NCBI GenBank assembly: GCA_031553435.1
Contig: JAVBLQ010000064.1
Location: forward strand, 1 to 39,882
Length of the DNA stretch: 39,882 bases
DNA from: JAVBLQ01 sp031553435
Lineage (GTDB): Bacteria > Bacteroidota > Bacteroidia > Bacteroidales > Azobacteroidaceae
Direction: 5' to 3'
The position numbers and the translations under genes were made by a program. Under the pieces are notes generated by a model that worked only from the letters and a program-made list of their open reading frames with translations, was not told where the DNA came from and made no database searches. This document shows, in pieces, positions 15,761 through 23,451 of the stretch (position 1 is its first letter; every line of letters starts with the position of its first letter).

Positions 15761-16609
15761 CTATAAGTCATTCGTATCAAAAGTATTTCCCTGACGGATA
15801 TCGCCGGTTTTATACCCTTTCTCGAACCACCTTTTACGTTGTGCAGATGTTCCATGTGTAAATGAATCGGGTACAACATATCCCTGAGATTGTTTTTGCA
15901 AACGATCGTCACCAATGGCTGTGGCGGCGTTCAATGCTTCATTGATATCATCATCTTCCAAGTTGCCGAACATTCTTTCCGCATGGTTAGCCCACATGCC
16001 GGCATAAAAATCAGCTTGTAATTCCAGTCTCACAGTAAGTGCATTGGCCTGTTTTTCACCGGATCTTTGTCGAAGGCTTTCATACTGATTCATTGTGCCT
16101 AATAGTTTTTGCACATGGTGACCTACTTCGTGAGCGATAACATAGGCAAAAGCGAAATCTCCTCCTGCTCCCAGGCGATTTTTCATTTCATTATAAAATG
16201 AAAGGTCGAGGTATATTGTCTCATCTGCAGGACAATAAAACGGACCGGATGCATGAGAAGCATGTCCGCAACCGGAACTGGTTTGTCCGGTAAAAAGAAC
16301 TAACTTAGGTTTTCTATATGTCCTTCCCAGTTTATTGAAGTTTTCGGTCCAAACATCTTCTGTTTCAGCCAGTACCATAGATACAAACTGTGCCAGTGAA
16401 TCTTCTTTTGCACTGGGAACATATTCTGTTTGCTGACCGCCTCCCTGATCTCCAAGTATCCCGATAAGCTGCATGGGATTTCCTCCTAATATCCAATATA
16501 TCAGTAAAATAATAATTCCACCTACTCCTCCGAAAGCAATTCCGCGGCCTCCTGAGGAAACTCTTCTTCTGTCTTCGACATTGTCGCTTCTTTTGTTAAT
16601 CCATCTCAT
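15761..16609 (-). CDS. Neutral zinc metallopeptidase (YpfJ family)
   Basis: A 282-residue membrane-anchored putative metalloprotease. A basic N-terminus (RWINKRSDNVEDRRR) precedes one membrane segment (about 27-45, GGIIILLIYWILGG). The HExxH zinc motif is in YVIAHEVGHHVQ (about 160-171). Family landmarks SGCGHASHASGPFYCPADETIYLD and ELQADFYAGMWANHAE are present, the latter with the likely third zinc ligand. The catalytic domain should lie outside the cytoplasm, and the substrate is unknown. It is 87 bases downstream of the serine acetyltransferase gene, with a heptad repeat between them. Confidence 0.92.
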   Translation of the reverse strand: MRWINKRSDNVEDRRRVSSGGRGIAFGGVGGIIILLIYWILGGNPMQLIGILGDQGGGQQTEYVPSAKEDSLAQFVSMVLAETEDVWTENFNKLGRTYRKPKLVLFTGQTSSGCGHASHASGPFYCPADETIYLDLSFYNEMKNRLGAGGDFAFAYVIAHEVGHHVQKLLGTMNQYESLRQRSGEKQANALTVRLELQADFYAGMWANHAERMFGNLEDDDINEALNAATAIGDDRLQKQSQGYVVPDSFTHGTSAQRKRWFEKGYKTGDIRQGNTFDTNDL

Positions 16610-16644
16610 ATTGCAAGTATTTATTGTGAACTCACCTTGTTCGC

Positions 16645-16692
16645 TGTGACAGAGTGACGAGGTGATGTCACTTTTTCTCCGGTCACTCTGTC
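16645..16692. repeat. Heptad-type inverted repeat, GTGACAG word family
   Basis: GACAGAGTGAC (16648-16658) and GTCACTCTGTC (16682-16692) pair over 11 bp. Words TGTGACA, GAGTGAC and GAGGTGA follow each other from 16645. It directly follows the serine acetyltransferase stop on the minus strand. Confidence 0.65.
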
Positions 16693-16696
16693 TCCG

Positions 16697-17581
16697 TTAA
16701 ATTCCAAGTCCTCCCGAAAACGAAGATTGTATCGCTTTGAATTGTACAATCCGGGAATTGGGAGGAACACTGTGTGTTAGCCAAACGTTACCTCCTACGA
16801 TAGTTCCTTCTCCGATAGTTATCCGTCCGAGTATGGATGAGTTGGAATATACGGTTACATGATCTTCCAGAATCGGATGGCGGGGCAAATCTACCGGATT
16901 TCCCTCTTCATCCAACGTAAAGCTTTTAGCTCCCAACGTAACTCCCTGGTATAGGCAAACATGATTACCAATAATGGAAGTTTGACCGATAACGATACCG
17001 GTTCCATGATCGATACTGAAATATTCACCGATTTTTGCTCCTGGATGTATATCTATTCCTGTTTCCGAATGAGCCATTTCGGAAATGATCCGAGGAATCA
17101 GCGGAATTTTTAACAAAAATAATTCGTGTGCAACTCTATGATTCAACAATGCTTTGATAGATGGGTAGCAAAAAATAATTTCTCCATAATTTTTTGCCGC
17201 CGGGTCATTATTGAAAATGGCCTTAACATCGGTAGAAAGTAATCGTTTTATTTCGGGAATCGTATTAATGAATGCAACTGCTTTTTCTTCAGCTTCATTT
17301 TTCGATATATCATCGGATTGAAACGACAATGCATCATAAATTTGTTCGGAAAGAAGTTTGTAAAGACTTTCAAGATTTTCTTTGATGTATTGTTGAAGCA
17401 CAGTTTCTTCTTCTGTTAAAATGCAGTTGAAGTATCCGGGAAAAACGATTTCACGGATGGTATCTACAATTTCTTTCAATTGCCCAACACAAGGTAACCG
17501 TTTGTGATAAAACGGGATGTAGCGATAGTCCCGGGAGTGGACATCGGATAATTTTTGGATGATGTTATCTGTGTTCATCAT
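16697..17581 (-). CDS. cysE: Serine O-acetyltransferase
   Basis: Catalyses acetyl transfer from acetyl-CoA to L-serine, the first step of cysteine synthesis. The N-terminal helical domain (about 1-165) is followed by left-handed beta-helix hexapeptide repeats. Key elements are GIDIHPGAKIGEYFSIDHGT, with the catalytic His in the DHGT context, and GIVIGQTSIIG...YQGVTLGAKSF, ending with a short C-terminal tail. The frame is open further upstream, but that extension lies within the preceding yciO-like gene. I chose the ATG at 17581 (294 residues), 8 bases after that gene's stop. A second ATG follows immediately at 17578. The two genes are probably cotranscribed. Confidence 0.92.
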   Translation of the reverse strand: MMNTDNIIQKLSDVHSRDYRYIPFYHKRLPCVGQLKEIVDTIREIVFPGYFNCILTEEETVLQQYIKENLESLYKLLSEQIYDALSFQSDDISKNEAEEKAVAFINTIPEIKRLLSTDVKAIFNNDPAAKNYGEIIFCYPSIKALLNHRVAHELFLLKIPLIPRIISEMAHSETGIDIHPGAKIGEYFSIDHGTGIVIGQTSIIGNHVCLYQGVTLGAKSFTLDEEGNPVDLPRHPILEDHVTVYSNSSILGRITIGEGTIVGGNVWLTHSVPPNSRIVQFKAIQSSFSGGLGI

Positions 17582-17589
17582 ATTGATTT

Positions 17590-18198
17590 CTAAATTATCA
17601 ATTCCCCCTTCCCTTGCCTTGTTATCTCCGGTTCTCCTTCCGTACAATTGATAATGGTAGAGGGTTCTATTCCTCCATAACCTCCGTCGACTACGGCATC
17701 GACGGTATTTTCATATTTTTCGTGAATCAACTCCGGATCGGTAGAGTATTCTATCACTTCATCTTCATCATGTATAGAAGTGGTTAATATGGGATTACCT
17801 AATTCTTTAACCAATTCTCTGATAATATTATTGCCGGGAACACGGATTCCGACTTCTTTCCTGTTTTTATAAATCTTGGGAAGATTGGTCGTTGCGTTCA
17901 ATATAAAGGTAAATGGCCCGGGAAGATTTTTCTTCATTAGTTTAAAAGTATTGTTATCGACTTTAGCATATTCACTGATATTGCTTAAATCGTAACAAAT
18001 AATGGAAAGGTTGGTCTTTTGGGGATTAATCCCTTTAATTTTACAGATTTTTTCGACTGCCCGTACATTCAAAGCATCACATCCCAAAGCGTAGACTGTA
18101 TCTGTAGGATAAATGATCAGCCCTCCGTCACGAAGAATTTCGACAATCTGGCGGATGTCTTTGGGGTTGGGATTTTCGGGGTATATTTTAATAAACAT
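17590..18198 (-). CDS. yciO: YciO-type member of the Sua5/YrdC family
   Basis: A 202-residue protein of the YrdC/Sua5/YciO family, whose founding members make threonylcarbamoyl-AMP for the t6A modification of tRNA. Residues 28-44 carry GLIIYPTDTVYALGCDA. The opening (IKIYPENPNPKDIRQIVEILRDGG) and the KLMKKNLPGPFTFIL and GGYGGIEPSTIINCT blocks resemble E. coli YciO more than TsaC. YciO itself is not required for t6A in E. coli, so the exact role is open, although Bacteroidota proteins of this type are often annotated as threonylcarbamoyl-AMP synthase. It lacks the C-terminal Sua5 domain. It leads directly into the serine acetyltransferase gene. Confidence 0.85.
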   Translation of the reverse strand: MFIKIYPENPNPKDIRQIVEILRDGGLIIYPTDTVYALGCDALNVRAVEKICKIKGINPQKTNLSIICYDLSNISEYAKVDNNTFKLMKKNLPGPFTFILNATTNLPKIYKNRKEVGIRVPGNNIIRELVKELGNPILTTSIHDEDEVIEYSTDPELIHEKYENTVDAVVDGGYGGIEPSTIINCTEGEPEITRQGKGELII

Positions 18199-18200
18199 AA

Positions 18201-18299
18201 GTGAAAGGTGAAGGTCGTGTTACTCCCTGTGCAAGATGAAAATTTATCCTTTCACCTTGCACAAGCGAAGCTTCACAATGGAGCGAGGCGACCTTCACT
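18201..18299. repeat. Word-type inverted repeat between fabI and the yciO-like gene
   Basis: GTGAAGGTCG (18208-18217) pairs with CGACCTTCAC (18289-18298), and inside it TGTGCAAG (18228-18235) pairs with CTTGCACA (18256-18263). Words such as GTGAAAG, GTGAAGG, CTTTCAC and CTTGCAC recur every 7 bases. The inner region contains AAGCGAAGCTTCAC, resembling the core found at 9181 and 30562. Confidence 0.7.
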
Positions 18300-18306
18300 A
18301 AGTTAT

Positions 18307-19164
18307 TTATCCGTAAATAATCTTTCCATTTTCATCCTGATATTGCTCGAAGCTCTTGCTATACTGGTTCATCGCACGCAAACTCATACCCATGCTGGAG
18401 AATCCTCCGTCGTGGAACAGGTTTTGCATGGTCACTTTTTTAGTAAGATCCGAGAACATCACAATACAGTAGTCTGCGCATTCTTCAGCACTGGCGTTAC
18501 CAAGCGGAGACATTTTTTCGGAGAAATCATACAAATCGTTGATTCCTTTCACTCCGCTTCCGGCAGTGGTCATTGTGGGAGATTGGGAAATGGTGTTGAC
18601 CCTTACTCCTTTTTCACGTCCGTAAATATATCCGAAACTTCTGGCGATCGATTCGAGTAATGCTTTGGCATCGGCCATATCGTTATATCCGAAGAATGTG
18701 CGTTGTGCAGCCACATATGACAGGGCAAGAACGGAACCCCCTTCTGCAATGGCATCTAACTTCTTGGCAGCCTGCATCATCTTATGGAAAGAGATGGCGG
18801 ATACGTCCAAAGTTTTTTCGAGCAGATCATAATCCAAATCGTCGTAAGTTCGTTTTTTTCTTACATTAGGAGACATCCCGATGGAGTGTAGTACGAAATC
18901 GATTTTTCCTCCCAGTATTTCAACTGATTTGGAAAAAACCATTTCCAGATCTTCTATATTGGAAGCATCGGCCGGCAATATTTCTGCGTTCAATTTTTCG
19001 CCCAATGCATTGACTTCGCCCATACGAACTGCAACCGGAGTATTGGATAATGTGATTTTAGCGCCTTCTTCAACTGCTTTTTCTGCAACTTTCCAAGCAA
19101 TAGACAATTCATTCAAAGCACCGAAAATGATGCCCCTTTTGCCTTTCAATAGATTGTGAGTCAT
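18307..19164 (-). CDS. fabI: Enoyl-[acyl-carrier-protein] reductase FabI
   Basis: A 285-residue short-chain dehydrogenase-like enoyl-ACP reductase, NADH dependent, catalysing the last step of each fatty acid elongation cycle. The N-terminal KGKRGIIFGALNELSIAWKVAE is the FabI form of the nucleotide-binding loop. The catalytic pair is in SYVAAQRTFFGYNDMADAK: two tyrosines ten residues apart, then Y-x6-K at about residue 160, as in E. coli FabI. The ISQSPTMTTAGSG block gives the substrate-binding loop. It is a single gene with its own -7 box, flanked on both sides by word-type repeats. Confidence 0.96.
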   Translation of the reverse strand: MTHNLLKGKRGIIFGALNELSIAWKVAEKAVEEGAKITLSNTPVAVRMGEVNALGEKLNAEILPADASNIEDLEMVFSKSVEILGGKIDFVLHSIGMSPNVRKKRTYDDLDYDLLEKTLDVSAISFHKMMQAAKKLDAIAEGGSVLALSYVAAQRTFFGYNDMADAKALLESIARSFGYIYGREKGVRVNTISQSPTMTTAGSGVKGINDLYDFSEKMSPLGNASAEECADYCIVMFSDLTKKVTMQNLFHDGGFSSMGMSLRAMNQYSKSFEQYQDENGKIIYG

Positions 19165-19187
19165 AATTTAGTTTTTAAAATATCGCG

Positions 19188-19195
19188 CAAAATTA
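19188..19195 (-). promoter_or_regulatory. Probable fabI -7 box
   Basis: The minus strand reads TAATTTTG, fitting TAnnTTTG, 23 bases upstream of the fabI start. The adjacent heptad repeat begins 8 bases further upstream, so it would overlap the -33 region. Confidence 0.45.
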
Positions 19196-19202
19196 GGAAA
19201 TA

Positions 19203-19274
19203 AACTAAGAACTAAGAACTAAGAGTGAAGAATTTTCGTGTGCGCCAACAATTCTTAGTTTTTCATTCTTCACT
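19203..19274. repeat. Heptad hairpin, AACTAAG word family
   Basis: AACTAAG occurs three times in exact tandem (19203-19223). AGTGAAGAAT follows (19224-19233) and pairs with ATTCTTCACT (19265-19274). AACTAAGAA also pairs with TTCTTAGTT (19252-19260). The right arm ends 1 base before the murF-alr stop codon. Confidence 0.8.
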
Positions 19275-19275
19275 T

Positions 19276-21741
19276 TTAACTTTTGAAGTAGATTCTTTTT
19301 ACCCTCGGCGAAATGGATGTAAATATTTCATAAGGAATTGTCTCCAAGGTTTTTGCAATTTCTTCCACAGCAATTTCTTTTCCGAATATGATAACTTTAT
19401 CTCCTTCACCGGCATTGGCATCGGTCACATCGATCATACAAATATCCATACAGATGTTTCCGATGATGGGGCATAAGGTTCCATTGACATATACTTTCCC
19501 TTTTCCGTTACTCAAACGTCTGTCGAGACCATCGGCATAACCGACTGGGATGCAGGCAATACGGGAATCCCTGATGAGGATTCCTTTTCTGCTATAGCCG
19601 ACCGTTTCTCCTGCTTTCAGCTCCTGTATTTCAAGGATTGTACTTTTCAGAGTAGCAACGGTTTGCAGGTGATTACCGGGAACAGAAGAGATTCCATACA
19701 ACCCGATTCCTAACCGTACCATATCAAATTGATATTCGGGAAAACGTTCTATTCCTGCCGAATTAAGAATGTGTTTTAATAAAGGATATCCTAATAAATT
19801 TTCAAGTTTTGATGCTGTTTTTTGAAAACAATCAACTTGTTGTTGGGTATAATAATCTAAATCGGGTGAATCGCTTCCCGCCAGATGTGAGAAAACAGAA
19901 CGTACCTGAACGCCTTTTTGTATCTTCACCCGACGGGCAATTTCTTCTATGTCATGAGGTTGAAAGCCAAGTCTGTGCATTCCGGTATCTAATTTGATAT
20001 GAACGGGAAAATCTGTAATTCCTCTTCGTTCCGAATCTTTGATAATGGCGTCCAATAAACGGAAATTATAAATTTCAGGTTCCAGATTATATTGAAACAA
20101 TGTATTGAAAGTGTGCATTTCCGGATTCATAATGATTACCGGCATCTGGATTCCATTGGCTCTTAGTTCGGCCCCTTCATCGGCAACAGCAACAGCAAGA
20201 TAATCACAGCGTTGGTTTTGTAATGTCTTTGCCAGTTCATAAGCGCCTATTCCGTAACCAAAAGCTTTAACCATGGCAATGAGCTTCGTTTCCGGTTTCA
20301 ATTTGGAACGGAAATAGTTGAAGTTATAAATAATGGCATCCAGATCTGTTTCCAGAATTGTTTCATGTACTTTTTCTTCCAGTAAAGTCGTAATCTTCTC
20401 GAACTCGAATCTCCGGGAGCCTTTGATTAAAATAATTTCGTTTTGAAAACTATTGAGATTTACTTCTCTCAAAAAATCTTCGGTAGTGAGGTAAAATGAT
20501 TTTTCAATATCGAATTTATCTTCATTTTCTTTCAGGTCTCGACCAATACCTATAATTTTTTTGATCCCTTTTATTTTAATCAGCGAAGAAACTTTTTTGT
20601 AAAGTACTTTAGGAAGAGCTCCCGATTGCAGGATGTCCGAAAGAATCAATACCGGTTTCAGATTAGAACCCAAAGCCCGGCCAGTCATAAAATCCAATGC
20701 AATTTCGAGCGAATTGATATCGGAATTGTATGTGTCATTGATGAGAATACTATTATTTATTCCTTTTTTTACATCCAATCGCATATCGACGGACTCCAAT
20801 TTGAGAAATTTTTCAAACAAGTGAGTCGAACCTGGCTTCAGATAAAGAGCTGCTGCCAGACAATGAATGGCGTTTTCTATGGAAGCATCGTCTGTAAAAG
20901 GAATTCTGACTTTTTGTTCCATTCCCAGAAAAGAAAAATGAATAATCGTATTCTCCTCTTGTTTTTCAGTTTTAGAAATAAACAATGGAGCTTCTGAATT
21001 TTTCTTCGACCATGCAAAAGTTTTGTGTGAAAGACAGGATAGTTCGATACATTCTTCTATAAAATGGTTATCTCCATCATAAATCAAGGTATCACAATTG
21101 GTGAAAAGTTTCAGTTTTTCCAGGCATTTTTCCTGAAGGGAATAAAAATTTTCCTGATGAGCATCGCCCAGATTTGAGAAAATTCCGATAGTTGGCCGGA
21201 TGATGGGCTCCAAACGAATCATTTCATACGGCATGGAAATCCCTGCTTCAAAAATACCTAATTGAGTCTGTTCATTCAATCTCCAGACTGAAAGCGGAAC
21301 GCCGATCTGGGAATTATAACTGCGGGGAGAACGTAAAACATTGAAATCTTCGTTCAACAATTGATAAAGCCATTCTTTGATAATGGTTTTTCCGTTGCTT
21401 CCGGTAATGCCAATCACCGGAATTTCAAAATTTTTCCTGTGATGAATTGCCAAACGTTGTAAAGCCATAACCGAATCTTGCACAAAAAGGAAATTGGCGT
21501 CATTCATTTTTTCAAATTCCGGCATCAGTATTTGAACAACAAAGTTGCGTACTCCCTTATCATACAAGTCTGTCACATATTTATGCCCATCGTTATATTT
21601 GGTAATAATGGCAAAGAAAAGGCTTGAACCGGCAACAGACAAATTGCGGCTATCTGTCAGTAAAAATTCAATGGTTGAAGGATAAAGTTTTTTATTCTTT
21701 GCAGCAATAATTCCGGCAATATCTTCAATTTTGTATTTCAT
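19276..21741 (-). CDS. murF-alr: Bifunctional MurF ligase / alanine racemase
   Basis: An 821-residue fusion of two peptidoglycan precursor enzymes, typical of Bacteroidota. The N-terminal half (about 1-450) is UDP-MurNAc-tripeptide:D-Ala-D-Ala ligase with the Mur ATP loop GITGSNGKTIIKEW (about 110) and the SPRSYNSQIGVPLSVWRL, NLGDAHQENF and NDTYNSDINSLE blocks. The C-terminal half (about 457-821) is PLP-dependent alanine racemase, with the PLP lysine in AMVKAFGYGIGAYE (about 490) and the GYADGLDRRL block. The fusion couples D-Ala production to its use. The start codon overlaps the nitroreductase stop by 1 base, so translation is probably coupled. Confidence 0.95.
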   Translation of the reverse strand: MKYKIEDIAGIIAAKNKKLYPSTIEFLLTDSRNLSVAGSSLFFAIITKYNDGHKYVTDLYDKGVRNFVVQILMPEFEKMNDANFLFVQDSVMALQRLAIHHRKNFEIPVIGITGSNGKTIIKEWLYQLLNEDFNVLRSPRSYNSQIGVPLSVWRLNEQTQLGIFEAGISMPYEMIRLEPIIRPTIGIFSNLGDAHQENFYSLQEKCLEKLKLFTNCDTLIYDGDNHFIEECIELSCLSHKTFAWSKKNSEAPLFISKTEKQEENTIIHFSFLGMEQKVRIPFTDDASIENAIHCLAAALYLKPGSTHLFEKFLKLESVDMRLDVKKGINNSILINDTYNSDINSLEIALDFMTGRALGSNLKPVLILSDILQSGALPKVLYKKVSSLIKIKGIKKIIGIGRDLKENEDKFDIEKSFYLTTEDFLREVNLNSFQNEIILIKGSRRFEFEKITTLLEEKVHETILETDLDAIIYNFNYFRSKLKPETKLIAMVKAFGYGIGAYELAKTLQNQRCDYLAVAVADEGAELRANGIQMPVIIMNPEMHTFNTLFQYNLEPEIYNFRLLDAIIKDSERRGITDFPVHIKLDTGMHRLGFQPHDIEEIARRVKIQKGVQVRSVFSHLAGSDSPDLDYYTQQQVDCFQKTASKLENLLGYPLLKHILNSAGIERFPEYQFDMVRLGIGLYGISSVPGNHLQTVATLKSTILEIQELKAGETVGYSRKGILIRDSRIACIPVGYADGLDRRLSNGKGKVYVNGTLCPIIGNICMDICMIDVTDANAGEGDKVIIFGKEIAVEEIAKTLETIPYEIFTSISPRVKRIYFKS

Positions 21742-22313
21742 TAATTCAAAATAATATCTTCCAGTTTTCTTTTAGGCACATGATGCACATCTTCTGTGTC
21801 TCTCCAATATCTTATATCATCTTCTTCCATGCTTTCTATGAAAACCTGTTCATTCGGCTTGCCTAAAGCGATGACACATATAATTTCGTATTTGTCATTG
21901 AGGTGAATGATTTTTCTCAATTTTTCTTTTCTGACAGCAGCAACAATACATCCTCCCAAACCTTTGTCTACAGCTCCAAGCAAAATACTCTGAGTTGCCA
22001 GACCTGTATCAAGCATAGTAAACTGGTTCAATGATTCTTCTTCGGCCACAACAACGATATAGGCAGTGGGGCGTTCTTTTTCAGAAGGACCATCCCAATT
22101 TCTTAAATAGCCTGCCCAGGATAAAGTTTCGAATACATTATCGTTTGTTTTCTTATCTGTTGAAAGAAAATAACGTAATGACTGGGAATTTCTGGATGAA
22201 GCTGTATATCTTGTTAAATCAACAAGTTCCAACAACAATTCCTGCTTGATAGCATGGTTCGCGTCAAAGCGACGATAGCTTCGATTGTGCTTAATAAGAT
22301 CTTTGATGTCCAT
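21741..22313 (-). CDS. Nitroreductase-family flavoprotein
   Basis: A 190-residue FMN-binding nitroreductase-type oxidoreductase. It opens with IKHNRSYRRFDANHAIKQELL, the conserved N-terminal RSxRxF FMN-binding segment. ASSRNSQSLRYFL is the next FMN contact, and DTGLATQSILLGAVDKGLGGCIVAA forms the dimer and flavin core, closing with VIALGKPNEQVF. The physiological substrate is unknown. It is the middle gene of a three-gene operon, starting 3 bases after the VOC gene stop and overlapping murF-alr by 1 base. The context suggests cotranscription more than a shared pathway. Confidence 0.88.
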   Translation of the reverse strand: MDIKDLIKHNRSYRRFDANHAIKQELLLELVDLTRYTASSRNSQSLRYFLSTDKKTNDNVFETLSWAGYLRNWDGPSEKERPTAYIVVVAEEESLNQFTMLDTGLATQSILLGAVDKGLGGCIVAAVRKEKLRKIIHLNDKYEIICVIALGKPNEQVFIESMEEDDIRYWRDTEDVHHVPKRKLEDIILN

Positions 22314-22316
22314 AAT

Positions 22317-22697
22317 TTATTTGTTTAAGGGTAGTATTTCAATCCAATAATCATCCGGATCGTGAATAAAGTACAATCCCATATCATGATTTTCATAGCA
22401 CACACAATCCATTGATTTATGATAAGCGCGTATTTCATCGTAATCGCCTTCTATACGCATACACAAGTGGCTTTCATTGTCACCCAGTTCATAAGGTTCT
22501 TTACGATCTCTCAGCCAGGTTAGTTCCAACAAAAAATTTGTCTTTTCATCCGTAAGATAAACCAAGATGAACGAACCATCTTTAGCTTCTTTTCTACGGG
22601 CTTCTTTCAATCCAAGCGCTTTTTTATAAAATTCAAGACTTCTGTTCAGATCAAGAACATCAATATTGAAATGGTCGAATCTGCTTTTTATTTCCAC
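22317..22697 (-). CDS. VOC-family (glyoxalase I-like) protein
   Basis: A 126-residue protein of the vicinal-oxygen-chelate fold, most like lactoylglutathione lyase. It opens with FDHFNIDVLDLNRSLEFYKKALGLKE, with a metal-ligand His in the first beta strand. It then shows FLLELTWLRDRK with a likely Glu ligand, ESHLCMRIEGDYDEI with a second His, and ends in GLYFIHDPDDYWIEILPL with the final Glu. All four metal ligands appear present, supporting a methylglyoxal detoxification enzyme, though other VOC activities are possible. It is the first gene of the operon with nitroreductase and murF-alr. Confidence 0.85.
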   Translation of the reverse strand: MEIKSRFDHFNIDVLDLNRSLEFYKKALGLKEARRKEAKDGSFILVYLTDEKTNFLLELTWLRDRKEPYELGDNESHLCMRIEGDYDEIRAYHKSMDCVCYENHDMGLYFIHDPDDYWIEILPLNK

Positions 22698-22706
22698 GAT
22701 TTCTTA

Positions 22707-22792
22707 AATTAAAAGTTAAAACCTAAAAATGAAACAACAAATATAAGCTAATTTTTCACTTTTAGAGACTGTTTAAATTTTTCATTTTTAAT
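22707..22792. repeat. Heptad repeat pair, AGTTAAA word family
   Basis: Five 7-base words in strict register from 22707 to 22741: AATTAAA, AGTTAAA, ACCTAAA, AATGAAA, CAACAAA. Three complementary-type words lie at 22772-22792: TTTAAAT, TTTTCAT, TTTTAAT. It sits between the divergent VOC and DUF456 genes and covers the likely leader of the VOC operon. Confidence 0.7.
22738..22745 (-). promoter_or_regulatory. Probable -7 box for the VOC-nitroreductase-murF/alr operon
   Basis: The minus strand reads TATATTTG, an exact TAnnTTTG match 41 bases upstream of the VOC start. The heptad words of this gap lie between it and the gene, so they would be transcribed. Confidence 0.45.
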
Positions 22793-22796
22793 TTCA

Positions 22797-22844
22797 AAGG
22801 TTGAGAGCCTAACGGAAAAGCTTAAACCGTAAACTCTCAACCTT
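22797..22844. repeat. Hairpin upstream of the DUF456 gene
   Basis: AAGGTTGAGAG (22797-22807) and CTCTCAACCTT (22834-22844) form a perfect 11-bp stem with a 26-base loop containing TAACGG and CCGTAAA. It lies just upstream of the DUF456 -7 box. Confidence 0.7.
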
Positions 22845-22861
22845 AACATCAATTAAAATAT

Positions 22862-22869
22862 TACCTTTG
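22862..22869 (+). promoter_or_regulatory. Probable -7 box for the DUF456 gene
   Basis: TACCTTTG matches TAnnTTTG, 28 bases upstream of the start. No TTTG box is seen at the right distance upstream. Confidence 0.45.
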
Positions 22870-22896
22870 CAATAGATAATTAATAAACAAATTAAA

Positions 22897-23388
22897 ATGG
22901 ATATTGTTCTGTTGATTGCTGGAATTATTTGTATCTTGGTTGGCCTGGCAGGTTGTATTCTTCCCGTATTGCCGGGGCCTCCGCTCAGTTATCTGGGTTT
23001 GTTGTTGTTGCATTGGACCCATTTTGCTGAGTATTCGACTTCTTCATTAACCATACTGGCGATTGCGGTAATTGTCGTTACCCTTGCAGACAATATATTT
23101 CCTGTCTGGATGACAAAAAAGATGGGGGGCAGTTCTGCAGGTGTCTGGGGAGCAACTATCGGACTGGTGGTAGGATTGATATTCTTCGGCCCCTGGGGTG
23201 CAATTTTTCTTCCTTTTGCAGGAGCTTTGCTGGGAGAAGTTTTGAAGGGAACCGAAAATAAAAAAGCCTTCAAAGCAGCTTTAGGTTCATTTTGGGGATT
23301 TTTCCTGGGAACGGGGGTTAAGTTGATAACAAGCGGCATTATCACTTTTTATTTTTTTCAAGGGATATTCAAAAATTTTAGTTTATAA
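22897..23388 (+). CDS. DUF456 membrane protein
   Basis: A 163-residue glycine-rich integral membrane protein of the DUF456 family. It opens with a hydrophobic hairpin containing GLAGCILPVLPGPPLSYLGLLLLHW, the family signature. Further membrane segments lie at about 48-68 (ILAIAVIVVTLADNIFPVW), 83-115 (a glycine-rich pair) and 128-158. The function is unknown for the family. The short MTKKMGGSS loop is typical. It is a single gene with its own -7 box, convergent with the WG-repeat gene across a strong hairpin. Confidence 0.88.
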   Translation: MDIVLLIAGIICILVGLAGCILPVLPGPPLSYLGLLLLHWTHFAEYSTSSLTILAIAVIVVTLADNIFPVWMTKKMGGSSAGVWGATIGLVVGLIFFGPWGAIFLPFAGALLGEVLKGTENKKAFKAALGSFWGFFLGTGVKLITSGIITFYFFQGIFKNFSL

Positions 23389-23390
23389 AA

Positions 23391-23433
23391 ATTATGCCTT
23401 ATATCATAGCATGTGCTTGATATAAGGCATAAT
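23391..23433. terminator. Bidirectional terminator between DUF456 and WG-repeat genes
   Basis: ATTATGCCTTATATCA (23391-23406) and its exact reverse complement at 23418-23433 form a 16-bp stem with an 11-base loop, 2 bases after the DUF456 stop. On the minus strand it is followed by TTTTTATAAAC, a U-run for the WG-repeat transcript. Confidence 0.8.
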
Positions 23434-23451
23434 AAAAGTTATACAATAAAA

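Noticed and set aside
17582..17647. Longer start for the serine acetyltransferase, adding 22 residues
   Set aside because: The extension lies within the end of the yciO-like gene and has no similarity to the family N-terminus. The ATG at 17581 sits 8 bases after that gene's stop.
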